Shown one piece after another: positions 23,500-32,752 of a stretch of DNA of 64,000 nt. Where the stretch lies: positions 24,152 through 88,151 of the forward strand of contig JASANG010002718.1 of the NCBI GenBank assembly GCA_030248215.1, in the 5' to 3' direction. The translations under genes were made by a program, and so were the position numbers. Position 1 is the stretch's first letter, and each line of letters starts with the position of its first letter. This stretch comes from Enoplolaimus lenunculus. Lineage: Eukaryota; Nematoda; Enoplea; Enoplida; Thoracostomopsidae. The notes beneath the pieces were generated by a model, which saw nothing but the letters and a program-made list of their open reading frames with translations, ran no database searches and was not told the DNA's origin.

Positions 23500-23534
<35 letters not shown>

Positions 23535-26500
23535 CTGTTGTTGTTGTTGATGTTGTTTCTGTTGTTGTCGAGCTGGTTGTTCCTGTTGTTGTTGTTGTTG
23601 TTGACGTTGTTTCGCCACACAGCGGAGCGTCATAATGAATATTGTCAATAATAACGAAATCTTTGCGAGTTTTCATGTTTGTAGCGACGAATACAATCTA
23701 AAAGCCAAAGGATCGGCCAATGCTTAGGTTTAGGTATAAGCTTACTCTACGCTTAGGCTTAGGGTTAGGATCAGGGCCAAAGCAGCGACCCCCATACATC
23801 CCGTTTAGATGGGTCTAGCCCAAAGAGGGCACACAACCTAACAAGATTTAAAAAAAAATGAAAAAATATTTTGATCATCGCAAAAGACCCTAACTGTGGA
23901 ATTTTGGGAGGCCCCCGCGTCCCTATCCCAGCACTGCTTAGGAATATGCTTATACTACAGTTACGGCCCTGTTCTATACATGGACTGGAAAATCTATGTC
24001 CAGTTGGTGTTTTGCATATTTACCATTTCAATTGTTTTTGCTCATAGACTTTACTCTTAACCAGAAATTGCCTTATGTCCACGTGCCAATAAATACCCAA
24101 TACGTAGTTGAGCAATTAAGCGTATATTTTTTAAAATCTCCACAAGACGTGAGAACCTGAGCGATGATAAACGCTTTCAACCGAGAGTCCCAGGTTCAAA
24201 TCCCAAGCTTGAGAAATTAGATCTTAGATAAAATTGAAAATATATATTCATGTAAGAAAAGGATAAATAATTTTCAGTCCGACGCCATTTTGTGGTCCAC
24301 TGCAGAGTAAACTATGAGCAATATAAAATGCAAAGTATGTACGAGCAATACATACACAGTACGCAGTGTTTATTACGAGCCCGTAACCTGTTCATCTTGC
24401 TATAGACGGGGTTAAATACTTTTCAGACGGGACATAAAACGGTTTTCGATGACTTACAAACAAGGTTGAAAATTTTCTAGATTTGGGGGATAAATTTTTC
24501 CAGGGGAACAAAGTTCCTGTTCCCCCCTCTCTCTGGCTACGGGCTCGCAATGGACTAAAATGAAAAAGGATTAAAAACTTAAACGACTCACCTCAAATTC
24601 TTTGACAAACTCGTATAACGTCACACTGGTCAGTCCAGGATTTTGTGTTCGATCCACTTTTGTACAAAACGCGTCCCAAACTGGTTCAATGTCGCCAACG
24701 ATCCGTTGACAAACTTGAAGCATTGTATTGTCGCTAATCCAATGGCTGAAACAACACAAAAATACAATTTTAAGCTCTTCTACACTTTGTTTTATATTTG
24801 GATTAATTTTGGACTTAGACTTAGGTTTACAAGCGTAGGGTTTAGGCTTACATATGCATAAGCCCAAGCGTAAGCCAAAGCCTAATGTTTTGCCTTAAAT
24901 GTATGACATCGTGTATTTGACCCTTTTTTAAATGGCATTTTTTGCGGGGTTCACGTTACCGATTGTGCGCTTGGGAACTGTTTTGTCACCTACTCATAGC
25001 AGGAAGTAGAAACATCCTATATGAATTGGTTGTTAGCTGGCTACTACGCATATGGGTACCTTTACGTTTGTAGCTATCGGTAGCTAGTCTTCGGTTTGTT
25101 ACCCATATGGGTACCTTGCGTTTGTTTTAACAATATTTATAGGTTGCGTAATTTTTTAGATTTTTTCCAAAGATATATTGTAAAAAAGATTAAACCAGAC
25201 TTGTAAAACAAAACTCACTGTACAGAGCCGTTTTAAAGAGCAAGCTTGAAAGTGCATTATGTTGGCATTTATATAGGTTTCGAACAGACATCTTTACTCT
25301 ACCCATATGGGTAGGTCAATATTTCAAAAATTTAGCTATGTGCAACCTTTTATTTTCTGTTGGTATCCATATGGTAACAAAAAAGTTAGTGTGTACCGCT
25401 ATGGGCATAGTAACAAAACAGGTACCAAGCGCACAAATGGTAACGTGAACCCCGCATTTGTAGTCTCCCTCGCAGTGGGAAAGTTTGTTTCACAGTTTGA
25501 GAAATTGAGTATCCTTTGAATATACAATTAGCAAATTCACGAGAAACTCATTCCTCCTGTGGATCACCCACAATTTGAAAGGACACTAAGCGGAATAGTC
25601 CAACTGTCTCAAAAATGAATTGCTTAGTGTAGCGTTTTGGCGGCCGACAGATCCATGTCCTGCTTAGTATCCTTTCAGGATGCGGAAGGTTCCGGATACC
25701 GACCGCACGCTTGAAGAAACTTAACAGAAGATAATTTATTAAAAATCTTGTAGTCTGGGGGAACTACAAATTTGCCTTTAAAATTAAACTTGAAATCCAG
25801 GTAATTATTTGGATTCACAAAGTTTGGCCGTAAAACAACAAATATAACGCGAGTTGTGACCTTTATCCGCCAACACATCCACATCCGGCCAAACGGATGG
25901 AGCTGTTATATCAGCAGACTTATTAAAAAATGTTCCGTAATGGGATCGCATTTGTCCCTTTTTAATACGCGTTTGCTCCGTAAGCCTCTTTTGCGCTCCA
26001 CAACCTATAATTTCTGGCACCACTCGTGCCTTAGCCTGCATGCGGCCTATGTTACTTTTACGGCCGTGCCGGTTTCTGATGGGTCTGTAAAAGAGTAAGC
26101 TTAGACTACATTTTTTGCTTTGGCTTAGGCTTAGGCTTAGGCTTTGGAATACGCTTTTTGCAACGTTTAGGCTTAGGCTTTGGAATACGCTTTTTGCAAC
26201 GTTTAGGCTTAGGCTTTGGAATACCCTTTTTGCAAAGTTTAGGCTTAGGCTTTGGAATACGCTTTTTGCAACGTTTAGGCTTAGGCTTTGGAATACGCTT
26301 TTTGCAACGTTTAGGCTTAGGCTTTGGAATACGCTTTTTGCAACGTTTAGGCTTAGGCTAACCCTTTGCAAAGATAGGCTTTGGAATACGCTTTTTGCAA
26401 CGTTTAGGCTTAGGCTTTGGAATACGCTTTTTGCAACGTTTAGGCTTAGGCTTTGGAATACCCTTTTTGCAACGTTTAGGCTTAGGCTTTGGAATACGCG

Positions 26501-29500
26501 TTTTGCAACGTTTAGGCTTAGGCTTTGGAATACGCTTTTTGCAACGTTTAGGCTTAGGCTTTGGAATACCCTTTTTGCAACGTTTAGGCTTAGGCTTTGG
26601 AATACGCGTTTTGCAACGTTTAGGCTTAGGCTTTGGAATACGCTTTTTGCAACGTTTAGGCTTAGGCTTTGGAATACCCTTTTTGCAACGTTTAGGCTTA
26701 GGCTTTGGAATACGCTTTTTGCAACGTTTAGGCTTAGGCTTTGGAATACTCTTTTTGCAACGTTTAGGCTTAGGCTTTGGAATACGCGTTTTGCAACGTT
26801 TAGGCTTAGGCTTTGGAATACGCTTTTTGCAACGTTTAGGCTTAGGCTTTGGAATACCCTTTTTGCAACGTTTAGGCTTAGGCTTTGGAATACGCGTTTT
26901 GCAACGTTTAGGCTTAGGCTTTGGAATACGCGTTTTGCAACGTTTAGGCTTAGGCTTTGGAATACGCGTTTTGCAACGTTTAGGCTTAGGCTTTGGAATA
27001 CGCGTTTTGCAACGTTTAGGCTTAGGCTTTGGAATACGCTTTTTGCAACGTTTAGGCTTAGGCTTTGGAATACCCTTTTTGCAACGTTTAGGCTTAGGCT
27101 TTGGAATACGCGTTTTGCAACGTTTAGGCTTAGGCTTTGGAATACGCTTTTTGCAACGTTTAGGCTTAGGCTTTGGAATACCCTTTTTGCAACGTTTAGG
27201 CTTAGGCTTTGGAATACGCTTTTTGCAACGTTTAGGCTTAGGCTTTGGAATACCCTTTTTGCAACGTTTAGGCTTAGGCTTTGGAATACGCGTTTTGCAA
27301 CGTTTAGGCTTAGGCTTTGGAATACGCGTTTTGCAACGTTTAGGCTTAGGCTTTGGAATACGCTTTTTGCAACGTTTAGGCTTAGGCTAAGGAATACGCT
27401 TAATCTACTGTTACGGCCCTAAAAGTGACATTGGCCCAGCTGTCAGGTTTACTTGAAACTAATCGTTCCGTCGCCTCCCTGACACAATATTCGATCACTG
27501 ACCAAAAACGCTCGTTTTGTGCTTTTCAGAGCTTTGCCAGGAAATGCAATCAGCGCCGGTGGATCTGTAACTTTTTTAAAGAATTCATTCATTTATTTCA
27601 TTCATTTATTTCAATCATTTATTTCATTCATTTATTTCATTCATTTATTTCATTCATTTATTTCATTTATTTCATTCATTTATTTCACTTGTTTGTACTC
27701 TCTTTATTTTTCTTTTTTTTATTACTTGTTAATCCGTGAGTGTTCGATTGCCGGGTTGTTTGTTTGTTTGTTTGTTTGAGTTTTAATTTGTTTCTTTGTT
27801 TGGTTTTTATTTGTTTGTTTGTTTATTTGTTCGTTTGTTTTTGTCGGTTGTTGCTTGTTGTTTGCTGTTTTTGTTTATTTCTTTGCTTATTTATTACCAA
27901 TAGCATATTTGTTGGTTTGTCTGTCTGTGTGTTCGATTGCCAGTTGGTTTGTTTGTTTTTATTTTTTGTTTGTTTCGTTTGTTTTTTATTTGTTTATTTA
28001 TTTGTTCGTTTGTTTTTGTCGGTTGTTGCTTGTTTGCTTTTTTCTTTGTTTCTTTGCCTATTTGTTGCTTGCTTGTTTGTTGGTTAGTTTGTTTTGTGTG
28101 TGATTTTTGTTTTTTAGTTTTTAATCTCTGCTTGTTTGCAAGTTTGTTTGTTTGTTTCAAATTCTAATCTCGTCAACTGTATGATATATCTGAAAGTAAC
28201 TTGAACTGAAATTTAACTTTCCATGCTAAAAGATCTACAATAACATGCGTACCCTATATAAGTTTTCAGTTCAAAAAACTTTCGACATTCTGAAAACTTT
28301 AGAACTCATAGCCGAATAGATGTCGTGTCAAAACTGAAATGCCATTTTAAACAATTCTCGTGACATCAAAACATTTTGCTATTTACGAGAACGCTTAGCA
28401 GAGCATCGAGATAAAATCTTATTTTAAAATGTTAAAAGTATTGGCCCATGTATAGAACAGGGCCGGAACAGTAGTATAAGCATATTCCTAAGCCTAAGCG
28501 TATGAATAAGCCTCTCAGTAAGTCTAATTCTAAGCCTAAGTCAAAGCAAAAAAAAATTGGTCTAAAGCTTAAACTGGCTCTATTATAGCTCCTTTGGAAA
28601 ACGATCCGGCCCTGTTCTATAAATGGGCGAAAGCATTTTGTATTTTTGACACGATTCACTTTCCCAACCTGGGTTTTTTGTTTCAGATATGATTCCTAAC
28701 CTTCAGTATATCTTTCGGTGCCCGTAAACCGGCGTAGCATATCAATAGCCGGGCGTCCACCAACAACGTCCCAGTTAAAATCATCTTCAACGGTTCCAAA
28801 AACGTTCCGCCACCGACAATTCGTATCCCAATCGGAACAATCGAGTTCACTTGGATCGTCAACTGCACCTTGATTTGAGCCTAAAAACAAATATTTATAC
28901 TACAAAATACGTTTGACTACGAAAAAAAACGAAAAATCAGTGAAACAACACTATCCATTCTGAATTATTGTGCTATATTTTATAACGTCCATGAGCTTAA
29001 TTTTTAAATTTGACCATTATATTTCACAGTTTTTCCTATTTGGAGACCTTGGAACCTTAAGTATCCATATAGTAGCGTCGGATTTCTTTAATTTATATCT
29101 TTACACACTACTGCTCAGATAGGATGCTTAGGTTGAGTCGGCAAGTGTATGGAACACGATCGTAACAGTAGTATTAGCATATTCGTTAGCCTAAGCCTAA
29201 GCATAAGTGCAACCGCAAGCGTAAGGATACGCTTATTCCAAATTCAAAGCGCAAGACTAACCAAAAAAATAGTCTAAAGGTTGAGCTTATTCTATTGCAG
29301 TCGCGCCGAAAAATAGACCGTTCCTATTATGAGCATAAGCCAGAGTTTTCATCAAATTTGTTGCGAATTAAAGTTTTAATAGAAAAATTTATATAAATTG
29401 AATAATTATTGAAAAATTCAACATTATGACCAAAAATAACAAAATTTCCAATGATATAATTAATAAATAAAAAATGAAATCCACTGATTTGAAAACTCGT

Positions 29501-30684
29501 TGTCATACGTCCAAAGGTTCTGCTTTTGTGGAAAAAAACAGTCCCATCTGTTTCATGTGACCGTCCGGTTTGTTAATTTCGGGCATAAAAGTAAAAACAA
29601 AACCCAAAAAAAACTTACCGGTAAAGTCTTGAGTGTATATGTCTCCTCGTAAAACTCCTGAAAAAAGCATATTTCGTACGATATATCTATATATACATAC
29701 ATACATATATAGATATATATTTTTATTTATTTATTTAATTTATTTATTTATTTATTTAATTTATTTATTTACTTTATTTATTTATTTATTTGTTTATTTA
29801 TTTATTTATTCATTTTATTTATTTATTTATTTATTTATTTAATTTATTTATTTATTTTATTTAGTTATTTATATATTAAACTATAAAGCAAATTTTTGTG
29901 AACGGTGTCTGAAAAGAAATTGTTAAATATAAATATTTATAAGCCGCATCACATAATGTCCAAGGCAAATTCCAGTTGAAAAACGCATATTTTCAGAGTG
30001 CACGCAAATTTAAATTGTTCGCTGTTCACAATAAAACATTCACACCTGTTACAAAATTTATTAAGTGAAAAGCATCAAACTAGGGAGAAATTTGATTTTT
30101 AAAAATTTTCTCAAATTTTTACTCTTATAATTTATTAAACAAACGAATTCCAAATAAAGTTTAATTAAAATATAAATTTTCTAAAAACAGTTTTATGGAT
30201 AGATTTTAAGATAAGATTTCGGAATTATACTGAACCAATTAAAATCATTAAGCTTGGCACTATTTTGCGGGATCGCCGAGTCCCAGACGACTCCAAAGGA
30301 TGCTAAAACGCCGTATTGAAGTCATGAAAAGGTATAGTGTCACGCTTATTTTGCAGTGAATTAGAAAGCGAAAGTTTATTGTGTTAGGGATCAGGGGCGG
30401 AACGATTTTCTGTAGGACTGCAATAGAGTAAGCTTAAGCTGTACACGAATTTTTTTACTTAAGTTTACGTTTAGGAATAAACGCATTCTTACGCTTTAGG
30501 TTAACTTTAAGAATATGCGTATACTACTGTTACAGCCCTGTTCTATACATTGGCGTTCTATATCTGTAGCGGTTAGCAGTTTCCTCAAATGGTTATTACT
30601 TACTTTGTATCTTTCTTCGTTTGGTCGATGGCTGAAATTGTTCATCTCGAAATGTCGATGAATTCGCTATTCCCGAGCAGGATT
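16663..30684 (-). CDS. Two-domain MAM-like extracellular protein gene, 5' end not found
   Basis: Eleven exons on the minus strand whose phases all agree and whose frame stays open for 435 residues: 30684-30604, 29657-29619, 28880-28701, 27564-27453, 24745-24592, 23697-23443, 22680-22623, 21244-21134, 19894-19761, 18361-18257, 16743-16663. Domain 1 (about residues 52-215) runs from [17 protein letters not shown] through [19 protein letters not shown] and [14 protein letters not shown] to [15 protein letters not shown] Thr-rich, mucin-like linker follows (216-255). Domain 2 (286-435) starts [16 protein letters not shown] and ends in VIADK. Both have the MAM layout (C-x-F/W-D near the start, strand-rich middle, I-D-N-I near the end). 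MAM domains mediate adhesion outside the cell. No signal peptide or membrane segment was found, so exons upstream of 30684 are missing. Domain 2 stops before its last strand and Cys. Confidence 0.8.
17164..17744. mobile_element. CTGTAGTGACCCG MITE (mariner-like), interrupted
   Basis: TA, then CTGTAGTGACCCGAATAAGA at the left; TTATTCGGACCACTACAG then TA at the right. The interior past 17390 is the reverse of the 31897-32290 body. A TTAGGC MITE sits inside near the left end. Lies in the last intron of the MAM-like gene. Confidence 0.85.
17194..17389. mobile_element. TTAGGC MITE type B inside the mariner-like MITE
   Basis: Starts GGCCCAAGTATAGAACAGGG, carries four TTAGGC hexamers in a row, and ends near GTTCCGGCC...ACGGCC. 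Flanks GAACGACT and GAAGGACT match 7 of 8 as a target duplication. Confidence 0.85.
17835..18140. repeat. Dispersed repeat with CAACGCGC / TGGTACATTT words
   Basis: AATACAACGCGCAATGGTTC and ATTTTGTACTATGC recur in variant form near 21660, 31410, 39200, 50890 and 51075. The right half has TGCAAATTTTGCAATTTC palindromes. Borders not resolved. Confidence 0.4.
18257..18361 (-). CDS. MAM-like gene, exon 10
   Basis: Acceptor GTTTTAG, donor GTAAGT, 35 whole codons. Reads [20 protein letters not shown] and then [15 protein letters not shown], the L-x-V and I-x-L-P strands of MAM domain 2. Confidence 0.8.
18945..19109. mobile_element. TTAGGC MITE type B with exact 8-bp duplication
   Basis: GGCCCATGTATAGAACAGGG at the left; the right end is shortened to GGTCCTGGCC. 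Flanked by ATTTTAGT on both sides (18937-18944, 19110-19117). Confidence 0.9.
19517..19684. mobile_element. CAGGCCCGTAGCCA MITE
   Basis: CCCTTAGCCAAGGGTGGGGC to GGTGGGCTGGCTACGAGCCT, body CAACCTTGCTTGCAAGTCAT. In the intron just past exon 9. Confidence 0.75.
19761..19894 (-). CDS. MAM-like gene, exon 9
   Basis: Acceptor GATTTCAG, donor GTAGGC (weaker). Reads [20 protein letters not shown], then [20 protein letters not shown] and TIFE. G-x-Y-A followed by L-R-F-Y-Y is the classic MAM centre. Phase joins both neighbours. Confidence 0.8.
20205..20485. repeat. CAGGGTT hAT-like element, diverged
   Basis: AACCGGATATCCGTTTTTGG at one side and ACTATCCGTTTGCACCCTGG at the other; interior of GTTTCAGTTTCCG words. 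Confidence 0.6.
20567..20818. mobile_element. CACTGTAAATT foldback MITE with TA flanks
   Basis: TA, then CACTGTAAATTCCAATGAGT; right end CACTGAAATTTACGGTG then TA. The two halves are near-complementary, made of ACTCAGAATGA / TCATTCTGAGT words. Confidence 0.85.
20990..21090. mobile_element. TGCGGGG MITE, left-end fragment
   Basis: TGCGGGATTCACGTTATAAC, then GATTCGACGTCAACGTTAAA as in the copy at 37496. The right side is lost; it stops about 45 bp before the exon at 21134. Confidence 0.7.
21134..21244 (-). CDS. MAM-like gene, exon 8
   Basis: Acceptor AATTTAG, donor GTAAGT. Reads [20 protein letters not shown] and then [17 protein letters not shown]-x(8)-Y-G-W and T-G-x-P are MAM N-terminal features. 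Phases match exons 7 and 9. Confidence 0.85.
21256..21545. repeat. CACACGTGCAA palindromic repeat
   Basis: CCTATTCACACGTGCAAATT at the left and inverted GCAAGTTCT...GCAAAAACTTG at the right, with GCAGCTGCAA palindromes between. Related copies at 23255, 39895 and 62150. Confidence 0.65.
21843..22240. mobile_element. TGCGGGG MITE, right end decayed
   Basis: TGCGGGGTTCACGTTATAAG at the left; GGACAAACCGTACCCCGAGC and GCCCCGGAGGACCCC near the right, matching the right arm at 37496-37938. Confidence 0.7.
22437..22611. mobile_element. CAGGCCCGTAGCCA MITE
   Basis: GACTGTAGCCTGCTCACCTT to GGGCTACGGGCCCG. It ends 12 bp from the end of exon 7 (22623), on the intron side of that donor. Confidence 0.75.
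22623..22680 (-). CDS. MAM-like gene, exon 7
   Basis: Acceptor TATGTTGCAG, donor GTTAGT. Reads [19 protein letters not shown], the start of MAM domain 2 (L-x-C-x-F-D). Phase 0 from exon 6, one spare base to exon 8. Confidence 0.8.
22830..23215. repeat. AT-rich palindromic region (TAGTTTAA words)
   Basis: Many short inverted AAGTTTAAATTA / TTAGTTTAAACTAA words, probably one or two decayed foldback elements; no clear ends. Confidence 0.4.
23255..23405. repeat. CACACGTGCAA palindromic repeat
   Basis: TTAGTTCACACGTGTGAATA, then GCAAGTTCTC and AAAATTGCACGTGTGAATAT. Partial copy. Confidence 0.6.
23443..23697 (-). CDS. MAM-like gene, exon 6 with Thr-rich linker
   Basis: Acceptor GGCTTTTAG, donor GTAAGA, 85 whole codons. 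Begins [20 protein letters not shown] and HYDAPLC, closing MAM domain 1, then a Thr-rich run ([20 protein letters not shown] and on) coded by an ACA/ACC microsatellite at about 23500-23612. The run suggests O-glycosylation. It ends [15 protein letters not shown]. Confidence 0.88.
23715..23985. mobile_element. TTAGGC MITE, interrupted by a CAGNGCC element
   Basis: GGCCAATGCTTAGGTTTAGG at the left; GCTTATACTACAGTTACGGC and CCTGTTCTATACATGGAC at the right. Its left end lies only 17 bp upstream of the exon 6 acceptor. Confidence 0.7.
23769..23938. mobile_element. CAGNGCC element, uninterrupted copy
   Basis: Ends CAGGGCCAAAGCAGCGACCC and ATCCCAGCACTG. Flanks GTTAGGAT and CTTAGGAA are a rough 8-bp match. 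Inserted in the TTAGGC MITE. Confidence 0.7.
24376..24548. mobile_element. CAGGCCCGTAGCCA MITE
   Basis: CGAGCCCGTAACCTGTTCAT to CTCTGGCTACGGGCTCG. Full-length-looking; 44 bp from exon 5. Confidence 0.8.
24592..24745 (-). CDS. MAM-like gene, exon 5
   Basis: Acceptor TTGTTTCAG, donor GTGAGT. Reads [52 protein letters not shown]-x-S-x(4)-L-x-V-C and the following L-x-x strand fit MAM domain 1. Confidence 0.85.
24943..25456. mobile_element. TGCGGGG MITE, 514 bp
   Basis: TGCGGGGTTCACGTTACCGA to GGTAACGTGAACCCCGCA; the same length and body as the copy in the Gypsy element at 6443-6956. Flanks are T-runs. Confidence 0.9.
26044..27437. mobile_element. TTAGGC MITE type C, expanded
   Basis: Left end GCCTATGTTACTTTTACGGC, right end ACTGTTACGGCCCTAAAAGT then GACATTGGCCC. 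Ordinary type C copies are about 190 bp; this one is about 1.4 kb because its interior is a 36-bp satellite. It lies in intron 4 of the MAM-like gene and stops 15 bp short of the exon at 27453. Confidence 0.9.
26137..27395. repeat. 36-bp satellite inside the MITE, with trimer higher order
   Basis: About 34 copies of a unit TTTAGGCTTAGGCTTTGGAA plus TACGCTTTTTGCAACG. One site varies (ACGCTTTTT, ACCCTTTTT, ACGCGTTTT), and these variants recur mostly in that order, giving a 108-bp trimer period over much of the array. The unit length is a multiple of three, so long open frames appear in two frames; they are artefacts. Confidence 0.95.
27453..27564 (-). CDS. MAM-like gene, exon 4
   Basis: Acceptor AAGTTACAG, donor GTAAAC. 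Reads [20 protein letters not shown] and [17 protein letters not shown]-x-x-I/L-x-C and G-x-I-S-F are MAM centre strands. Phase links exons 3 and 5. Confidence 0.85.
27579..27690. repeat. 13-bp microsatellite (ATTCATTTATTTC)
   Basis: About eight copies of ATTCATTTATTTC. On the minus strand it lies just upstream of the exon 4 acceptor. Confidence 0.9.
27755..28165. repeat. TTTG-rich simple repeat
   Basis: Strand-asymmetric GTTTGTTTGTTT tract with TTTATTTG and TCGGTTGTTGC blocks occurring twice (about 27840 and 28020). Open frames here are low complexity. Confidence 0.85.
28443..28629. mobile_element. TTAGGC MITE type B
   Basis: GGCCCATGTATAGAACAGGG to CCGGCCCTGTTCTATAAATG. Flanks AAAGTATT and AAAGCATT match 7 of 8. 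Confidence 0.88.
28701..28880 (-). CDS. MAM-like gene, exon 3
   Basis: Acceptor GTTTTTAG, donor GTTAGG. Reads [60 protein letters not shown]-x(7)-C-R-W-R-N followed by D-D-F-x-W is the start of MAM domain 1 in the nematode style. Confidence 0.85.
29136..29325. mobile_element. TTAGGC MITE type B, decayed
   Basis: GTGTATGGAACACGATCGTA, AGCCTAAGCCTAAGCATAAG, and CCAAAAAAATAGTCTAAAGG keep the family order; the ends are eroded. Confidence 0.65.
29619..29657 (-). CDS. MAM-like gene, exon 2 (39-bp microexon)
   Basis: Acceptor GCTTTTTTCAG, donor GTAAGT. In the phase set by its neighbours it reads [12 protein letters not shown]. Support is splice consensus and phase only, since the stretch precedes the conserved domain. 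Confidence 0.6.
29717..29875. repeat. (TTTA)n microsatellite
   Basis: TTTATTTATTTA tract with a few TTTAA interruptions. The following 500 bp to 30380 are AT-rich with no recognised feature. Confidence 0.95.
30383..30556. mobile_element. TTAGGC MITE, decayed
   Basis: GATCAGGGGCGGAACGATTT at the left and TACTGTTACAGCCCTGTTCT then ATACATTGGCG at the right; few TTAGGC words remain. It ends 48 bp from exon 1. Confidence 0.75.
30604..30684 (-). CDS. MAM-like gene, first exon found
   Basis: Acceptor CTTTTTAG, donor GTAAGT. Reads [20 protein letters not shown] and KRRKIQ in the phase that continues into the microexon. It begins mid-codon, so at least one upstream exon exists, which I could not identify between here and 38.6 kb. 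Confidence 0.65.
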
Positions 30685-31072
30685 CTAAAAAGTAAAATAT
30701 AAATAAATGGTTCATTTACAGAACAGACCTCGAACCAGTTTAAACGTTAGGCAAAAATTCACACCTGCGCCCAAATTGTCAAATGTGTGTAGCGCCTGTC
30801 ACCAGTTGCAGAAGACTGGTCCGGTACATGTCGAGCGAGCCAATAGCAAGCTTCAAAAGTTTGGCACATTTTGATTGGTCCTACATATGAGCCGAGTTTG
30901 CGATTTGTCATTGATTCGATTCGGTTGTTTATAAACGTACTGGTAACTGGTGATAAATGCTACACACATTTGAATAGTACAACTGAAGCATATACGTGCT
31001 TCAATGTTTGCCTAAACCTAATCGCAAACCAATTAAAAATGATGTAAATTTTGTCAATTTTTTCGTTTTTAT

Positions 31073-31285
31073 GGCCAATGTAAAGAACAGGGGCGGAACA
31101 GTATTTTGAGCAAATTCCTAAGCCTAAGCCTAAGCCTAAGCCTAAACCTAAACCTAAGCCTAAGGATGAGCTTATTTCTAAGCCTAAGCCTAAGCCTAAG
31201 CCAAGCGAAAAAATTAGTCTAAAGCTTAAGCTTACTGTTTTTAGTCCTACAGAAAAACGTTCCGCCCCTGCTCTTTACATGGGCC
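31073..31285. mobile_element. TTAGGC MITE type A
   Basis: GGCCAATGTAAAGAACAGGG to GCTCTTTACATGGGCC, with nine near-contiguous AAGCCT/AAACCT hexamers, the longest run outside the satellite. Confidence 0.92.
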
Positions 31286-31896
31286 TGAACATCTAAGAAA
31301 GCCTAAGCCAAGCAAAAAACTTCTGTTTTTATAAACGTTGCGTTTAGCGATAGTCGATGATGATTCACAAACAAGAGCATGCAACTGTACACATTTGACG
31401 ACAGGTATAAATGTACTCAGCCCGCGTTGCGTTTAAACTCAACAACCACCTGTTTGATTAGGTTAAACGCAAAATTTTAGTAAATTTGCAATTTTCTTCA
31501 CTTTTACAAGGAATAAAGTTTAAAATTAAAATAACCAAGTCGTCTTGATTGTATTCTAACACAGGTTTGTATTGTAAACCGTACAAAAGTCTACCCCCCC
31601 AATAGAATAAGATTGGTCAAAAACGTTACGTGGGTCGGTTCATTTTGTAAAGCTTAAAGTTGGGTTAATTGTATACATTTGTGGTTAAAGTCATCATCGA
31701 ATCTAGGCCGGTATTGTCAAATGTGTATAGCAACAAATCATCAGTTAGTATTAGGTTTGTAAACTCACTAACTATGCTAGTTGTTGAACTCAAAGTATGT
31801 ACAAAAATGAAGCAAATCAAATGCGAAAAATGTGCTGGTGTTTTGATCCTCAGCATTCACTGGTTCAAAAGTTACAAAACCTAACACTTACTGGTA

Positions 31897-32290
31897 CTGT
31901 ATTGACCCGAATAAGAGGAGGTCTTCATTTTGAGTCCCAATCAATAGGAGTCCGTATCCCTAATAAGAGTCGGTAAGCGGATAGAGTCCCTAAACCCTAA
32001 TTAGAGTCCATAAATGTCAATTATCCCTAGCTGTAGCGCATAAATGACTCCAGGTCCATAAATTTTGAAAGTACATTCCTAAGTATAACCTTGCATTATC
32101 GCTCAAACTATTGACACAAGACAAATAAACGTTTAACTCAGCGGATAGTTGCAATACCGGATATATATCAGTAACGAAGATGGCGGAGCGTGGATTAAAA
32201 ATAAATAAAAGTCCGTAACCGAATAAATCGGGGGTACCATCTGGAGAGGTCAAATAAACATTAGCCCCCCTCTTATTCGGGTCACTACAG
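31897..32290. mobile_element. CTGTAGTGACCCG MITE (mariner-like), complete
   Basis: TA, CTGTATTGACCCGAATAAGA at the left; CTCTTATTCGGGTCACTACA G then TA at the right. 394 bp, TA target, non-coding. 32291-32750 beyond it shows nothing recognised. Confidence 0.9.
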
Positions 32291-32752
32291 TAGTTGGTGC
32301 CGCACACATTTAATAATACACGCCCTAACGTCACTACCAATTAGTGATTTGATTACAATAAGCGACAGTGGAAACATTTGGTGTGCGTGCGATATATAGC
32401 AATCGCATAGCGCCGGATTGTTAACTGCACCATTTATTGCAGTGTTTGCAACTGCAATTTTGTAGCAATCCATCAGCTGTCAAACTTAATAATAAACGAA
32501 GTCATTTAAATTTATTAATTTTAAACCAATTAATACTTGTAATATTAATATTTAGTAAATTTTAATATTAAATCTAGTAAACATACTTATTTTCGTTACT
32601 CAAAACGAATTACTTTTTAACATTTTGCAATTTGTTACAAAATACCATTGGCAAAGTTTAAAGTTGCGTTCATTCGTGGACAGCGTCTTAAGAAAGGCGA
32701 AGCATGCGATCGGTAATGCGTAACCCTGTTTATGGACTGCGTTAGATGTTCA

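Noticed and set aside
25805-26110. Minus-strand frame next to the 36-bp satellite
   Set aside because: It runs out of the satellite; the unique part has no recognisable domain, and the MAM-like gene joins in phase across it as an intron.
26115-27422. 435-residue open frame of 12-residue repeats ([12 protein letters not shown])
   Set aside because: Produced by a 36-bp satellite; a second frame is open over the same span and one lies on the other strand. No unique protein sequence.
27740-28167. Cys/Leu/Phe-rich membrane-like frame
   Set aside because: TTTG-repeat artefact; hydrophobic residues follow from T-rich codons.
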